This document shows positions 37,405-50,069 of a stretch of DNA of 64,000 bases, in pieces. Location: the NCBI GenBank assembly GCA_025765615.1, contig JAIVFJ010000235.1:29309-93308 (forward strand). The letters run 5' to 3'. Both the position numbers and the translations under genes were made by a program. Under the pieces are notes generated by a model that saw nothing but the letters and a program-made list of their open reading frames with translations, was not told the origin of the DNA and searched no databases. Position 1 is the stretch's first letter. Each line of letters begins with the position of its first letter. The DNA is from Zopfochytrium polystomum. Its lineage: Eukaryota > Chytridiomycota > Chytridiomycetes > Chytridiales > Chytridiaceae.

Positions 37405-40394
37405 TTACTTCTTTGTCCGCTTAACGAGGGGCGCCAAAGCCGTCAGTGGTGCCGCCGTCCGCAGGAATTGATGCTGTACGCGAGTGGTGCAGAAAAAGCG
37501 AGGTGAAGTCAGTTATGGGTCAGTTATGGGTCAGTTTCCATCATACGATCGACAACCCCGCACGCGCGCACCCTGATCGCTCCTCTACTCCTTACCTGCA
37601 GTAGCTCCTCGCTCGTCGCCCTCTTCGCCACGTCCACCTCCAAGCACCGCCCCAAAAAGTTTTTAAACAGCGCCGTCAGCTTCTCCGGGCTCTTGAGCGT
37701 CGGCGTCCCGTTCGTCGCGATCAGGTACAGCGCCTTGAGCGGCTCCTCCTCTAGGTACGGCGGCTCGCCCTCGATCATCTCGATCGCCATGATGCCCAGA
37801 GACCAGATGTCTACCTTGGCGCCGTACTCCTTTTGCTTGACCACCTCCGGCGCCATCCAGTACGGCGTGCCGACCATTGTTGCGCGCTTGCCGCGGTCCG
37901 CGGTCAGCTTTGCGCAGAAGCCAAAGTCGGCTGGGGTGGGGTTAAGATGAGGGGGTGGGGAGGAATGTGATGGTAATACAAAGTGGTGAGATTGAGCGAT
38001 AGTGGGAAACGGATCGACGACGCAATCAGAACTCAACTGATTTTCACAGATCCGTCTCCGCCCAGCAACACATTGTCGCTCTTAATGTCGCGGTGGATGA
38101 TCTGCCGCGAGTGCAGGTGGTGCAGCCCTTTAATGGTCTCCCCGCAAATCGCCGAAATCTGCCCCTCCGTCATCGTGTTGTTGTCAATGACGTCCGTCAG
38201 CGCGCCGCCCTCCATGTACTCCATGACGACCCACAGGTCGCCCTTGACCAAGAAAGCGTCGAGGAAGTTGACAATGTTGGGGTGTGCGGACTCTTTCATG
38301 ACGAGGATCTCGTTGACGATTAGTTCCTTGCGCGGTTGGTGCGCGAGGTCCATTTGCTTGATTGCGACGGAGGACGGGGAGCCAGGGGTTGGGTTGGTCG
38401 GGCGCGCGACAAAGACGGAGCCGGAGGCGCCTTGCCCGACCTTCTTGACCTTGGCGTAGAGCTGGGTTGGGTCGCCCTTGGATACGACCTCGCCTAAAAG
38501 AGCGGGTCAACACAAGAAATAATGGATCGATTAGAACCAAACTGCGTGAGACTTACGAAGCTTTTCCATGATCTGTGACTCGGACATGGTGGACATCCGG
38601 GGTTCCTTCTTCTTCTTTGCTGGCGCTGCAACCGGCGCAGGCTCTGGTGTCGGTGCCGGTTTTGTGACTGCCGGTGGTGGAGAAGCGGCCTGTGAATTTG
38701 GCTGTGAGTTGGCTGGTTGTTGCATTTAGAATTGCTGCAGAAGACTTCACCTTCTCTGGAGGAGGTCGGGCAGGTGGAGGTGGCGAGCGCTGGAAAAAGA
38801 CGTGTTAGAGACAAAAGACATGGAAGGAACTGAAAGGGTCACGAAAGGTGTTCGTACCTGCGGTGGGACGTAAGTGTCCCGTTCGTCCCGCTCCCGCTCC
38901 TTTGCCCGCTCTCGTTCCCGCTCGCTCTCGCGCTCTCGTTCCCTTTCCCTCTCCCGTTCTCGCTCCCTCTCCCTCTCCTTCTCCTTTTCGCGCTCGCGCA
39001 ACTCTCGCTCCTTGAGCTCCCGCTCCCGCAGCTCCCTCTCCCGCAGCTCGCGTTCGCGTAAATCTCGTTCCCGGATCTCCCGCTCCCGCATCTCCCGCTC
39101 GCGTTCCCGCTGCTCGCGTTCGCGCTCGCGCTCGCGATCGCGGTCCCGGTCGTAGTCGTCTCTCCGGTCGCGAGGGTCCGGTCGGTCTCGCGGGTCCATC
39201 CGGTCCCGCGGATCGATGCGATCCCTCGGGTCGCGAGGGTCGACGCGGTCCCGTGAGTCCACACGGTCGCGGGGGTCGATTCTGTCGCGGGGATCGCGAG
39301 GGTCGACTCGGTCGCGTGGATCGACGCGGTCGCGGGGGTCCATACGATTTAGATCTGGCCGGCCATCGTACCGGTCTCGGTCTCTCGGGTCGACCCGATC
39401 GCGCGGGTCCATTCGATCTCTGGGGTCGACTCGATCACGCTGATCCAATCTCTCCCGCGAATCGGTGCGATCACGAGTATCGAGCCGCTCCATCCGGTCT
39501 CGAAGGTCCTGTTGGGGTACTCGAGGGCTCGCACGGGGGTCGTTGCTGTTGCTGCGCTCAGGACGTTCGTAATCGGGTCGGGTGGGGAGCATCCGGTCGC
39601 GCTGCTGCGGACCCGGCGCTGATGTCTTGGATGGGATGGATTGCGGAGCACCGTTCATGCCGAGGACGTCGGGGAAGTTGTCGCTCGGCATTGAGTCGCC
39701 GTCGGCGCCCTGGTTCTTTTGCTTGTTCATGTGCTCAGTGTAGAACTCGAGGACATCGAGGACAGCTTGGGGGTTTCGGGTGATTTCGTCTTTGGAGATG
39801 TTGGATGAGTCGAGCAGCGAGCGCCAATCATTCGGAAGGCCCTAGAAGTTCGTGTCAGCCACGGCAACGTGTGCCATTAAGCCTTTTCCAACCGTGAACA
39901 GGCCGCTCAAGGGATCGAAGCCAACGTGGACTTGGTGAACGAAGTTTGTAGGTGTTCCAATGCCCATCAGCGGCGATCGCTGTAAACACAGGGTGTATTA
40001 GAGGAGGCTGTATGGTGGAATCATCAGCGTTACCTGGTAGATCTCGTCCATCCATGCATACAGCTCTTCATCGTTCTTGCAGGCAACAAAATATGACTTA
40101 TCCTTCGTCACGATCTCAAACGAGTACGGCTTCAATTCTATCCGCTGAACCGATTCAACTTCTTTCAAAAAGATCAGTGCCAATGCCTGGTATGTGCTCT
40201 GGATCGCGAGGAGAAACAAGGGATGTGAGATATTGGAACACAAAGGGCATGCATCGCGATGGGCATGGCACCTCGTTTCTGTGAAAGGTGAGCGTTTGCT
40301 CTCGTAGGAGCAGCCATCGCTTGGACCAAATGAACGATCGCAGGCCATCCTCCTTGACGGAGCAGTAGCCTCGCTTCACGACATAAGATGACAT
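37405..40394 (-). CDS. CLA4: p21-activated kinase, Cla4-type (PH-CRIB-kinase)
   Basis: Ser/Thr kinase downstream of Cdc42/Rac in polarity and cytokinesis. The start at 40394 ([20 protein letters not shown]) opens a PH domain that continues in exon 2 ([19 protein letters not shown]). The CRIB motif [17 protein letters not shown] continues as GLPNDW in the next exon. A linker of about 215 residues (plus-strand 38885-39500) is made of DPRDRV-type and [13 protein letters not shown] repeats. The kinase domain has [43 protein letters not shown] and [12 protein letters not shown]. The last exon ends [19 protein letters not shown]. All junctions checked are GT-AG and in frame. PH plus CRIB plus kinase is the Cla4 order; the charged linker is unusual. 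Confidence 0.93.
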
Positions 40395-40849
40395 CGTCTG
40401 AGTTGTTTGACTGGGCGACGGCTCAAACAAGCCGTTTCCGAGGATCGATCTGTCGGTGCGGGAGGAGACTGTTCGAGGAAGCGCGTCCAGAAGTCGCTTT
40501 CTGCGGCGCAACACCAAAGAAAGAGGCGGGCGGGACCCCTTCTACGTGGAAGGAGGAGGAGGCGTGTGCGTTGCTGCTGCTGCTGCGTGCGACGCCGACC
40601 TCAGCCCGAATTGGATTTTTGCGTTTTTGAATTGATTGGATTGGATCAGCAACAGGCAGGAAGGGAAAAAGTGCCTGCCTTGTCTCCACATAACATCACG
40701 TGACGACCTTCTGGAAGTTGCTTCTTGACTTGGTGCCTCAGCCCCTTCCTAACTCCATCTTGCTTTGCGGTTACTGAAGCCTGTTGAGCGCATCTATTGT
40801 ACTTATTTGGACCAATGACATAAATTATGAGTAGCAGCAGCCTCAAGCT
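40395..40849. other. Intergenic spacer
   Basis: Sequence between the PAK start and the end of cyclin 1. No gene is recognised; it should contain the PAK promoter. Confidence 0.5.
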
Positions 40850-41874
40850 TCACCGCTGCGTCGCATCGACGGTCGACGCCAGTCTCTTTCGTGCCCCAAA
40901 ACCGTCCTTCTCCTCCTCCTCCTTTTCGCCGTTCCCTGCCGTCCCCTCCGTCCTCCGTCTTTTCCTCGCTCCGTGCGACGCCTCCTCCTCCTGCTTCCTC
41001 ACCCTCGCCACCCTCCGCTTCAAATCCACTATTCCCATGGCCGCCTCCACCGGGCCTGCGCAGAATCTCGCAAACTCGGACATGCCGTCTCCGCCGACCC
41101 GCGGGTCGACCCACAGCTCGTACTCCAGCCCGGCGAGCACGAGCCGTTCCGCCGCGCACACCGTCGCCACGGGGACGCCGGTGAGGTGCGCCCACGCTCG
41201 GTTCGAGAAGTAGCGGTCGTGGAGGAACTTGCGGGAGAGGACGAGGCAGGCGAGGAAGAGGGTGCACGAGGCGGCTGGGGATGGGGGCGTGGAGGTAGGT
41301 GCTGGTGGAGCGCCGGAGGCGAAGGTCGATGAAGGCGGTCGGACTGGTTGAGATCTGGCGACGACGGGGCTCACGGGAGGGGAGCTCAACTGCCCGAGCG
41401 AGGGTCTTGCGAGATCAAGTCTCCCAAATCGTGTGAACTGAGTCGTCTGCGACGGTGTTCCCGGTGGAGTATGGCTGACTGGCGACACGAATTGCTTCTT
41501 CTGGAGGCGCTCAAAGTACAGCAGAGCCAGCTGCAGGTCATTGAAGGTCGATCCAGATCGCTCGACGATGTCCACGATGAATCTGTACGTCCAGTAGCAA
41601 GTCCCTATTGTCGATGTTGTCGTGGAAACCTCAGACACCCTGGTCGCTGCAGCATCTGATAATGGGAAGAATACAATCAGCATGTTTTGATCATCATTCA
41701 TGGCAGCGATCAGCGATCGCAAGGCTTGTGCTCATGAAGATAATACCTACAGATGAGGGCGCACAGAAAGTCGTGCCGTATTCTGGAGATGCAATCTTTG
41801 TGGCGGGGTTGTTTCTGCGTGCTGGCCTTCAAGATGAATTCGCCAAGGGCAAGATCGGCTGCACGGCTTGCCAT
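40850..41874 (-). CDS. Pcl/Pho80-type cyclin, copy 1
   Basis: Two exons, 41874-41751 and 41655-40850, with a phase-1 intron. Exon 1 starts MASRAADLALGEF and ends RIRHDFLCALI. Exon 2 carries the cyclin box: FNDLQLALLYFERL, a Ser/Pro-rich loop of about 80 residues, then FLACLVLSRKFLHDRYFSNR, AWAHLTGVPVATV and AAERLVLAGLEYELWV. The tail is basic and acidic (GARKRRRTEG). This matches the Pcl1/2 pattern (ALI-ASKYL-D, AWSKISG). Such cyclins activate Pho85-type CDKs; no CDK is in the window. It is the first of nine paralogues and is separated from the rest by the secreted-protein pair. Confidence 0.85.
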
Positions 41875-42925
<1,051 letters not shown>

Positions 42926-43798
42926 TTTTGGAGCCGATGAGTGCAACCGCAGTTTTAAGGACAGATTCTTTTCTTTGGTAGGATTGTTGTGATGGAGAGG
43001 AGGGGCAGGAAGAGTGCTTGCGATGGTGGAGAGGAGTTTCGCCTTGGTCGCTGCAATTTATACGCGAGGCTGGTTGTTAGTGGGTGGATGCCACATCGGC
43101 AGGCACCACCGCGCCAACAAAGACAGGAGCCAGACACACACGAATGAACAAACGCAACATTCATTATAATGTGATTCTCAGTTTTCGGTCTCCTTTGCTC
43201 ATTTCATCGCCACTCGGTTGTAATTATTGTTGGGTCGAAGGGGCTGCGATGGGTGGGGGACGATGGGTGGAGACTGCGAAGGGAAACCCGGAAGGTGGAT
43301 GGTGGAGGAAGTACGGTGGAGGGTAGCTGCGGATACGGAGCCGCAGCCGATTATCGTGCGTGCTGTTGGCGGATTTGCGTTTTGATCGAAGTAATTGTAT
43401 TTTCGTGTGGAATTTTTCATTTGTGCTTGTTGACAAGCTCCTAGTTTGGGCCAAGGGCGTGAGTTCGGCAGAGACTTCCGCAGACGGCAGCTTGTTCTCG
43501 TATCCACCGTTCACCTTCCACCATCACCCTCCGTTACAGGGTGTGTGGCTGTGAGCTGGACGCAGCGACGTGTCTGCCAGATAGGCAATAGCTAATGCGT
43601 GCTCGATCAAAGTTGTGGGCCGGGTTATTGATGCTTCTACTCTTTGCACGGAGCGTACAAAAAGGGGACGGGCTCGTCGCAACGGCCACTCCACTCCCGT
43701 CCAACACCACCACACACACACACATACACACACACAAAAGAAAGAAAAACCAACCCTCCCCCAACCCTGTCTCAGTTCACTGTGCTCTTCATCGAAAA
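42926..43798. promoter_or_regulatory. Shared divergent promoter region of the secreted-protein pair
   Basis: 873 bases between the two start codons of copies A and B. A CA-rich tract (43707-43738) lies just upstream of copy B. No conserved gene is recognised in it. The regulatory role is inferred only from the head-to-head arrangement. Confidence 0.4.
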
Positions 43799-44299
43799 AT
43801 GCGCCCTTCGCTCCAGATTCTTTTCTTCGTCGTAGTCCTCGCACTGTTGGCAGGGTAAGCTCGCGTGTGCTGGGCTCTCGCACTCACTTTGCCCTCTTCT
43901 TCTATTATCCCCGCAACTTGCTTCTTTCTTCTTTCGAAGGCTAACCCCCAAGCTGTTTTCCGCGTCCACAACAAAACTTCCAACTTTGAAACACACACAC
44001 CCTACTCCACCCCCCAAACTCCCCTCAGCCAAGCGCTTGCTCAGCACCGCCACGCCGCCGGCAGTCGCGAAGAGATGGCCGCAGCCCACGCGCAAAACGA
44101 AGCCGCTCGCCATGAGGAGACCATCGAGCGCAAGATCGCACAAAAGTTTGGCGTGTCGGAGGACGATGTCAAGATCCTGGCCACTGGGACACACGCGCAG
44201 AAGGAGTCGGTAGCGACGAGGTTGAGGAACGCGTTGACGCTGAAGAAAATCGAGGCCGCGTTGAGGGAGGCCGGGATCATTCACCGCAGGCGCCGCTGA
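43799..44299 (+). CDS. Small secreted protein, copy B (C-terminal RRRR)
   Basis: Exons 43799-43854 (56 nt) and 44029-44299, phase-2 intron, 108 residues. The N-terminus MRPSLQILFFVVVLALLAG is signal-peptide-like. The mature region QALAQHRHAAGSREEMAAAH parallels copy A, followed by KIAQKFGVSEDDVKILATGT and a Lys/Glu/Leu-rich helical stretch ending IIHRRRR. Pairwise similarity with copy A runs over the whole length, so they are paralogues created by an inverted duplication. His/Gln residues are enriched near the mature N-terminus. No domain is recognised. Confidence 0.8.
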
Positions 44300-44630
44300 T
44301 GGGGGGGCGGGGGTTTTGAGGCTCGCTATCCCTTTCGCTCTTCTCCACTGTGTCTCTCAATCACTGTTTTTCCCTCACTTTTTTCTCCTCACGCTCAGTT
44401 GAATGCAAAAATACAACGTTTTTCACTCACCCGAATGCGATCTTGTTTTCTTCATCCGTATTGAACGATCCAAATTGTTCTCTTTAGCCTCCGCCGCTTG
44501 ACCAAGCAAGTGTCATTGATTGGATACAGTTGGTATAATCGTTGTATATATTAAGTTAGAAGCCTTTGTAAAAACGATACAGCCATTACATCGGCCAGGA
44601 AAAACCAAAAAGGAAAGGACACATCGAGCT
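44300..44630. other. Intergenic spacer
   Basis: Convergent 3' regions of secreted copy B and cyclin 2; T-rich. No gene is recognised. Confidence 0.5.
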
Positions 44631-45657
44631 TCATATCGCCCTCCGTTTCAAAAAACCCGCCTCCAAAAACCCATCGCTTTCAACCTCCTTCTCTGCCTCC
44701 TCCCTCCCTCTCTTCCTTCCCGCGGCCGCCGCACTTGCCTCCTTCACCCTCTCCACCCTCGCCCTCACGTCCACAAGCCGCATCGCCGCCGCCACCGGCA
44801 CCGCGCAGAACCTCGCAAACGCCGTCGTCCCGTCCGCGCCGACGCGCCCATCCACCGCCAGCGCGTAGTCCAGCCCGGCCAGCGCGCGCCGCTCCGCGGC
44901 GTCGATCGCCGAGAGGGGGACCTGGGTGATGACGGACCAGGCGCGGTTGTTGAAGTGCGTGTCGTGCTGGTATTTGCGGGCGAGGATCAGGCAGGCGAGG
45001 AAGGTGTGGTAGGTGAATGGGGTCGGGGGTGGTGGGGTGGGTGGGAGGGGGGGAGGGGTTGCGGAGAGGGGGATGGCGCCGAGAGGGGAGTGCGGGGCGA
45101 CGACGTAGGTGGTGGTGGTGTCGGCGGCGGGGCTGATTGGGGGTGTGGCCACCTGGTGGTGGTGGCTGTGGCAGGGGTTTGAGGGGCAGTGATCGTGGTG
45201 GTGCAGCTGCGGCGATCGCTCGCGAAGCAGCACGTGGATGGACTTGGTCTGCGACGGCGCCTGCGGCGTCGAGACCGAGTCGTGGCCGGCGGCCTTGCGG
45301 AGCCGGACGAAGTACAGCAGGGCCAGCTGCAGGTCGTTAAAGGACGATCGCGATCGCTTGACGACGTCGACGAGCGTGCGGAACATCCAGTGCCGGGTGC
45401 GCGGGTCGTCGGTGCGGTCGGTGATGGCCGTGGCGACGATGTCTGGGGGAGGGGACAAGGAGGTAGTTAGTTAAAGAGCTCATGAGAGGGCGAGGGCACG
45501 GCTTCTTACATATCAGGGCGAAGAGAAAGTCCTCGCGGATCTTGGCGGCGGTGTCGTGGGTTGAGGGCCTGGTTGCTGCTGCTGGCTGCTTCTGGAAGAG
45601 GTTGAAAATGCCGTCCGAGAGAGCAGCAGGCTGATCGCGGAGGGGCCTTCGGATCAT
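44631..45657 (-). CDS. Pcl/Pho80-type cyclin, copy 2
   Basis: Exons 45657-45510 and 45442-44631, phase-1 intron. Exon 1 runs from MIRRPLRDQPAALSDGIFNL to KIREDFLFALI. Exon 2 has RHWMFRTLVDVVKRSRSS, FNDLQLALLYFVRLRKA, a His/Pro/Thr-rich loop, FLACLILARKYQHDTHFNNR, AWSVITQVPLSAIDAAERRA and LAGLDYALAV. It ends in a Lys/Arg/Glu-rich tail with KRGREE and FLKRRAI, possibly a nuclear targeting signal. Intact. Same architecture as the other copies; a role as Pho85-type CDK partner is inferred from the family. Confidence 0.87.
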
Positions 45658-46781
45658 GGCGCGGAAAACGGACGAGGCGGATAGGCTGTGGACGGGTAGG
45701 TTGTGCGGGTGCAGCTGTGGAAAGGGGATGTGGTGTACGCCAAGTGGGTATACGCGGGTCGAGTGTGTGAGAGTTGTGTGCTTCGTGTGTGCTGTGGATT
45801 TGGAGAGTTGTTTAGCGGGGGTAGCTGAGCTGGTGCAGCAGCTTCTTAAATAAGCGCCATGGCGGACGGACGGAAGAACTGTACTGCAATGTCAGCACAG
45901 CCTGGGCAGAGTGATGCTCGGTTACATAATCTGCTGCTGTCGCCGTCTGGCGCGATTTTTCTGTCTCGCCGACTGTCGCAAGGTCTGCGAGGTAGAATCC
46001 GTCAGTTTCCGTTCCGCAACCCGTCAATTCCCGATTTCGGATGCGCCAACCAAAGGGAGGGCGACAGAGGCGGCCAGAACCGGCTGAAAGTCATCAAGAC
46101 AAATTTTCTCTCATCTGGGGAAACAATAAAGCCGACCGAACGGGCATCCAGAACAACCGAGAAGAAAGGTGCGGAAAGGGCAGGATTTCCCTCCGCTGGC
46201 GAAACCTTGCTGGGGTTTTCAGCCGGATTTCCCGTGATGGGATTCTTGCGAATTACGCGGAAAGAGTCAGTGCGAGATCTCAGCCTATCTGACGCAAAGC
46301 GCATGCATTTTCCGCGTGTGGGCGATCGATCGGCCGTATGGAGCAGCCGCTCCACTCCCATTCCGTCCGCTTTACGCAATTTTCTTGTCGGCTGCGTAAG
46401 GCGCAGAAGATGCCAGAACAGACCAGACGTTGAGCCCTGTATAGCTACAGTAGCATGCTTCCAAAAACAAAACAACCAAAGGTGTTGCGTGACCATCACG
46501 GAATGGAGGCCGACCGTTCTTGAACACAGTCAACAGCACAGGCAAGTAACCTAACCAAGTAAATTGCTGATGACTGGGATCCTGAAAGACAGCGGAAGCA
46601 AGTATTCAGAGACCGAATAATTTATTTCCGCAGAATGAAGGCACGTTCAACTGGAGGGAATGGGATGCGACTAGAGTGTATGAGATTTTCGATGCGATGA
46701 AAATGCAAACTTGAACGAGCCAAATGAATAAGAATGGTTGCTATGAGGCTGTGAGAACATCCCGGCAAACCACCAACAACA
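45658..46781. other. Intergenic spacer
   Basis: Between cyclin 2 (start) and cyclin 3 (end). A plus-strand frame of 231 codons starting at 45859 has no domain, no splice support and unnatural composition. No gene is called. Confidence 0.45.
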
Positions 46782-47956
46782 TCAACAGACCAGAACCTTT
46801 CTAATTCTCTCTTCTTCTTCCTCGAACCTCACAACCCCCACCCTTCTCCTAACCTCCTCTTCTTCCACCCCCTCTTCCAAACCCACAACCCCATCGACGT
46901 CCCTCCCCCTCTTCCTGGCCGCAACCCTCGCAACCCTCCCCTTCACCCCAACAAGCCGCATCGCCGCCCCCGCCTGCACCGCGGAGAACCGCGCAAAGGA
47001 GCCCGTCCGCCAGTCCACGTGCAGCCGGTACCCCAACCCCGCCAGCACGGTTCGCTCCGCGCGTTGATGGCGGACACGGGAACGCCCGTGATGGTCGACC
47101 ACGCCCGCGCGGTGTAGGTGCGGTCATGAAGGTACTTCCAGGCGAGGATGAGGCACGCGAGGAAGGTTGTGGTGGTGTTAGTGGTGGCGGCGGGGGCTGG
47201 GGTGGCGGTGGCGGTCGGAAAGGTGCAGAGACTGGCGAGCGAGGGCGGGTGGGACGATGGGGCGGAGCCCGGCGACGCCTCTGGCCGCGGTGGCACCTCC
47301 ATCTCTGGGTTTATCCGGTCCGCCTCCGTCCCCGGCGACGACGGAGGTGCGGGCGTCGCTTTCGGGTCCTGCTGCTGCGCGCTTCGGAGGCGGACGAGGT
47401 AATAGAGCGCGAGCTGCAGGTCGTTGAAGGACGACTGCGACCGCTTCATGGCGTCGAAGATGAACTTTTGCGTCGCGTAGCGCTGCTGCACGTCCGGCTG
47501 CTGCGCTGCGAGAGCGACGGCGGCGTCTGAGGCGCTGCCTTCTACCGTCGCTGCGGCGATGTCTGGTGTTGGGGGTGCGGCGAAGAGTTTGTTAGTAGAG
47601 AGTAGGGATGGTGGGGAGGGGTGAAGGTGTGTGTGTGAAACTCAACAGATCAGGGCGAGGCGAAAGTCGCGTCGGATGTCCGCGACGCACTCTCGGGTTG
47701 GCGCGGACGGCGGCCGTGCCGGACCGTCGTCGTCGTCGTCGGCCGTGGTGGGCAAGAAGGGCTGAGACGTGACGGAGGCCGAGAAGACCGAGTCGCGCTT
47801 GAGCGGGCCGGCGGCGTCGTCGTGGTGCCGAGGGGAGCTTTCGGGCGACGGCTCTTGGGCGACGACGGACGTCGAGTACGACCGCCGCGGAGGTAGCTTT
47901 GTTGTCATCAACATGATGGATTTAACTTTCGTGTTTGTTGCTTGGAAAAGCGTCAT
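46782..47956 (-). pseudogene. Pcl/Pho80-type cyclin, copy 3, one-base frameshift
   Basis: Exon 1 (47956-47647, with an alternative Met at 47914) ends DIRRDFRLALI. Exon 2 begins at 47562 (phase 1; donor GTTGAG). The cyclin box is present (FNDLQLALYYLVRLRSAQQQ, FLACLILAWKYLHDRTYTAR, AWSTITGVPVSAIN). At about 47060 one base is missing where the others have a GCx-GCG-GAG codon series. The frame breaks after SAIN, and the proper continuation AERTVLAGLGYRLHVDWRTG lies in the next frame down to 46782. Either a recent inactivation or a sequence error. If translated as is, the protein loses the end of the cyclin box. Confidence 0.8.
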
Positions 47957-48642
47957 TGCGGAGAAACGCTGTGGGTCGACGTCCTTCGAGCGGCCTTCCT
48001 TTTATTCGCCTGAAAAAAGCGAATGTCCGCATGTCCGTAATTACCAACAAGCGACTCTCTTCTTGGGCGGCCCAATTGATTTGATTTTTTTGTTTTTACA
48101 CGAGATTGTCAATCAATCAATCGAAGTTGTCTCGGATGTCTGCTGTGGCTGGATTCTTCAGCCGAGACCAGCAGACAGACAGACGGGACTGGGCGAAACA
48201 GACAGACGGACGGGCTGTGTTTGTCATCGAATAAAGGGAAAGGAATAGAGATGGGGAGAGAGAGAGAGAGAGTGTGAGAGACGAGGAGCATGCAGATACA
48301 CAGCCAGCCCAGAACGGAAGGAGTTGAGCTGACCAATATTCGGCCGAAACCTTGCCAGCGGCAGATTTGCACTCCACAAGCGAGTGGGGAAATAATCCAT
48401 TGGGAGGAAGGGCAGACGAAGGCGGAACACGGAACAGAGATGAACAGGCCCAGCACGAAAAAGGCCGAAGCTGTTCGCAAAAGTACCGTTGGTGACAATG
48501 AAATATCCAATGTGTACTAGTTTGCCCACCCGAAGCGCATTAGTTAGTCACATGCAGCAATGTATTTATACGAGGACATGATGATTGATTCTGACTACGC
48601 CTGTATCAACAATCTATGAGATTCACTTCCTCCTGAGCACCA
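47957..48642. other. Intergenic spacer
   Basis: Region upstream of cyclin 3 and downstream of cyclin 4. A short GA stretch occurs at 48255-48275. No gene is recognised. Confidence 0.5.
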
Positions 48643-49668
48643 TCAAACTCCACCACCACCACCACCTCCCCTCTTGAATCTCTCCCCACTAACCCCCTCC
48701 CACCTCCTCTTCCTCGCGACCGCCGCAACCGCCGCCTCCCCGACCCTCTCCAACCTCCTCGCCACGTCCGCCGTCCGCATCGCCGCCCGCACCGGCACCG
48801 CGCAGAACCGCCCAAACCCGGCACCGTCCCCGATCCCGAGCGCGAACCCCAGCCCCGCCAGCGCGAACCGCTCGGCGGCGTCTACCGAGTCCGACGGGAG
48901 ACCCGCGATCGCGGTCCACGCGCGCGTCGGGAGCGCGTGGTCGTGGAGGTACTTGTGGGAGAGGATCAGGGCGCCGAGGAAGTGGAGGTGCGATTCGTCG
49001 GTGCGGGGTGGTGGGGGTGAGGATGTGAGGGGGAGCGGCGGGGCGGTGGGGGCGAAGGGGGAGGTGGGTGGCGACGGCGGGGATGACAAATCGGAGTTGG
49101 TGGCGGCGGTGGGAGGCACCAAGGACTCCTTGGCGGTGGCTGAGGTCGTTGCCGTCGAGGCGGTTGAGGCGGCGTGCGCGTTCCGCAGGCGGACAAAGTA
49201 AAACAGCGCGAGCTGCAAGTCGTAGAACGTTGCGCGCGATCGCTTCACGATCTCAAAGATGAATCGCTGCGTCGCGGGCCGGCTGAGCGTGGCCGGCGCG
49301 GCGTGCGTGTAGATCCCGCCGTCGACCGTCGCCGCGGTGTAATCTGTGCGGGAACGTGGGCGGGTGAGAAGAGGGGTCGCGGGGAATCTACACAGCAAAC
49401 AGGCACGCATCGCTTCTGGCTCACAGATGATCGCTTGGCGAAAGTCTCGCCGAACCGCGGCGACGGAGTCGGGCTTTCCTGTTGGCGGCGCCGTCGGTGG
49501 CCCCGCGGGCGCGCCAGCAAAGGAATCAGAGAGGAGCGGCCGCAAGGCGTCGCCGTCTGAGAGGACCATTGTGCGCCCGAGCGAGGTTGAGATGAAGGGC
49601 GGCGGCGGGGGCGACGGCGGGCTGGCGGCTGGTGTGGTACACCGGGACGAGGTTGCTGGTGTGATCAT
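48643..49668 (-). CDS. Pcl/Pho80-type cyclin, copy 4
   Basis: Exons 49668-49425 and 49343-48643. Exon 1 is Pro/Ser-rich (PPSPPPPPFISTSL) and ends AVRRDFRQAII. Exon 2 shows RFIFEIVKRSRATFYDLQLA, LFYFVRLRNAHAA, FLGALILSHKYLHDHALPTR, AWTAIAGLPSDSVDAAERFA and LAGLGFALGI. The intron (about 81 nt) is a multiple of three and contains no stop, so the unspliced frame is also open. Splicing is inferred from the identical junction in the other copies. It ends in a Gly run (RFKRGGGGGGGV). Intact. Confidence 0.85.
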   Translation of the reverse strand: MITPATSSRCTTPAASPPSPPPPPFISTSLGRTMVLSDGDALRPLLSDSFAGAPAGPPTAPPTGKPDSVAAVRRDFRQAIICEPEAMRACLLCRFPATPLLTRPRSRTDYTAATVDGGIYTHAAPATLSRPATQRFIFEIVKRSRATFYDLQLALFYFVRLRNAHAASTASTATTSATAKESLVPPTAATNSDLSSPPSPPTSPFAPTAPPLPLTSSPPPPRTDESHLHFLGALILSHKYLHDHALPTRAWTAIAGLPSDSVDAAERFALAGLGFALGIGDGAGFGRFCAVPVRAAMRTADVARRLERVGEAAVAAVARKRRWEGVSGERFKRGGGGGGGV

Positions 49669-50069
49669 TGTTTTGGTATCTGAATGAAGGCTAGTTGAGG
49701 GTTGTTCTTCTGGCTCACGCGCAGGTCAACTGTGTCGGGGAGAGACAAAAGCACTTAGTTTCCGCGCGAGCTTTTATACTTAGTCGATCCCACATAAAAA
49801 TGTCGCTGGCGATCGGGATCGGACTGTCGCAATGTTTGGGGGGCAGGCCCAGGCGGCGTGGCGGAAAACCCAGGCAAGGAAGGCCTCGGGCAAGGCCGGC
49901 TCGCGGAATTTCGTTGCTGAAAAACGTCAGCCACACACGAATCCATGCGCCGTGCAGAAGCACCCTCGGATACCCGTATAGTAACCAGCAAACAAAAAAA
50001 AGACTTTGCTTATCGCGGATCACTCTGGTGTATGGCTAATAAATATTTTCCTGTAATGGTAGAAAACAC
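49669..50069. other. Intergenic spacer
   Basis: Upstream of cyclin 4 and downstream of cyclin 5. No gene is recognised. Confidence 0.5.

Noticed and set aside
45859..46554. 231-codon plus-strand ORF between cyclins 2 and 3
   Set aside because: No domain, no splice signals and no similarity to neighbours; the composition looks like chance in GC-rich DNA.
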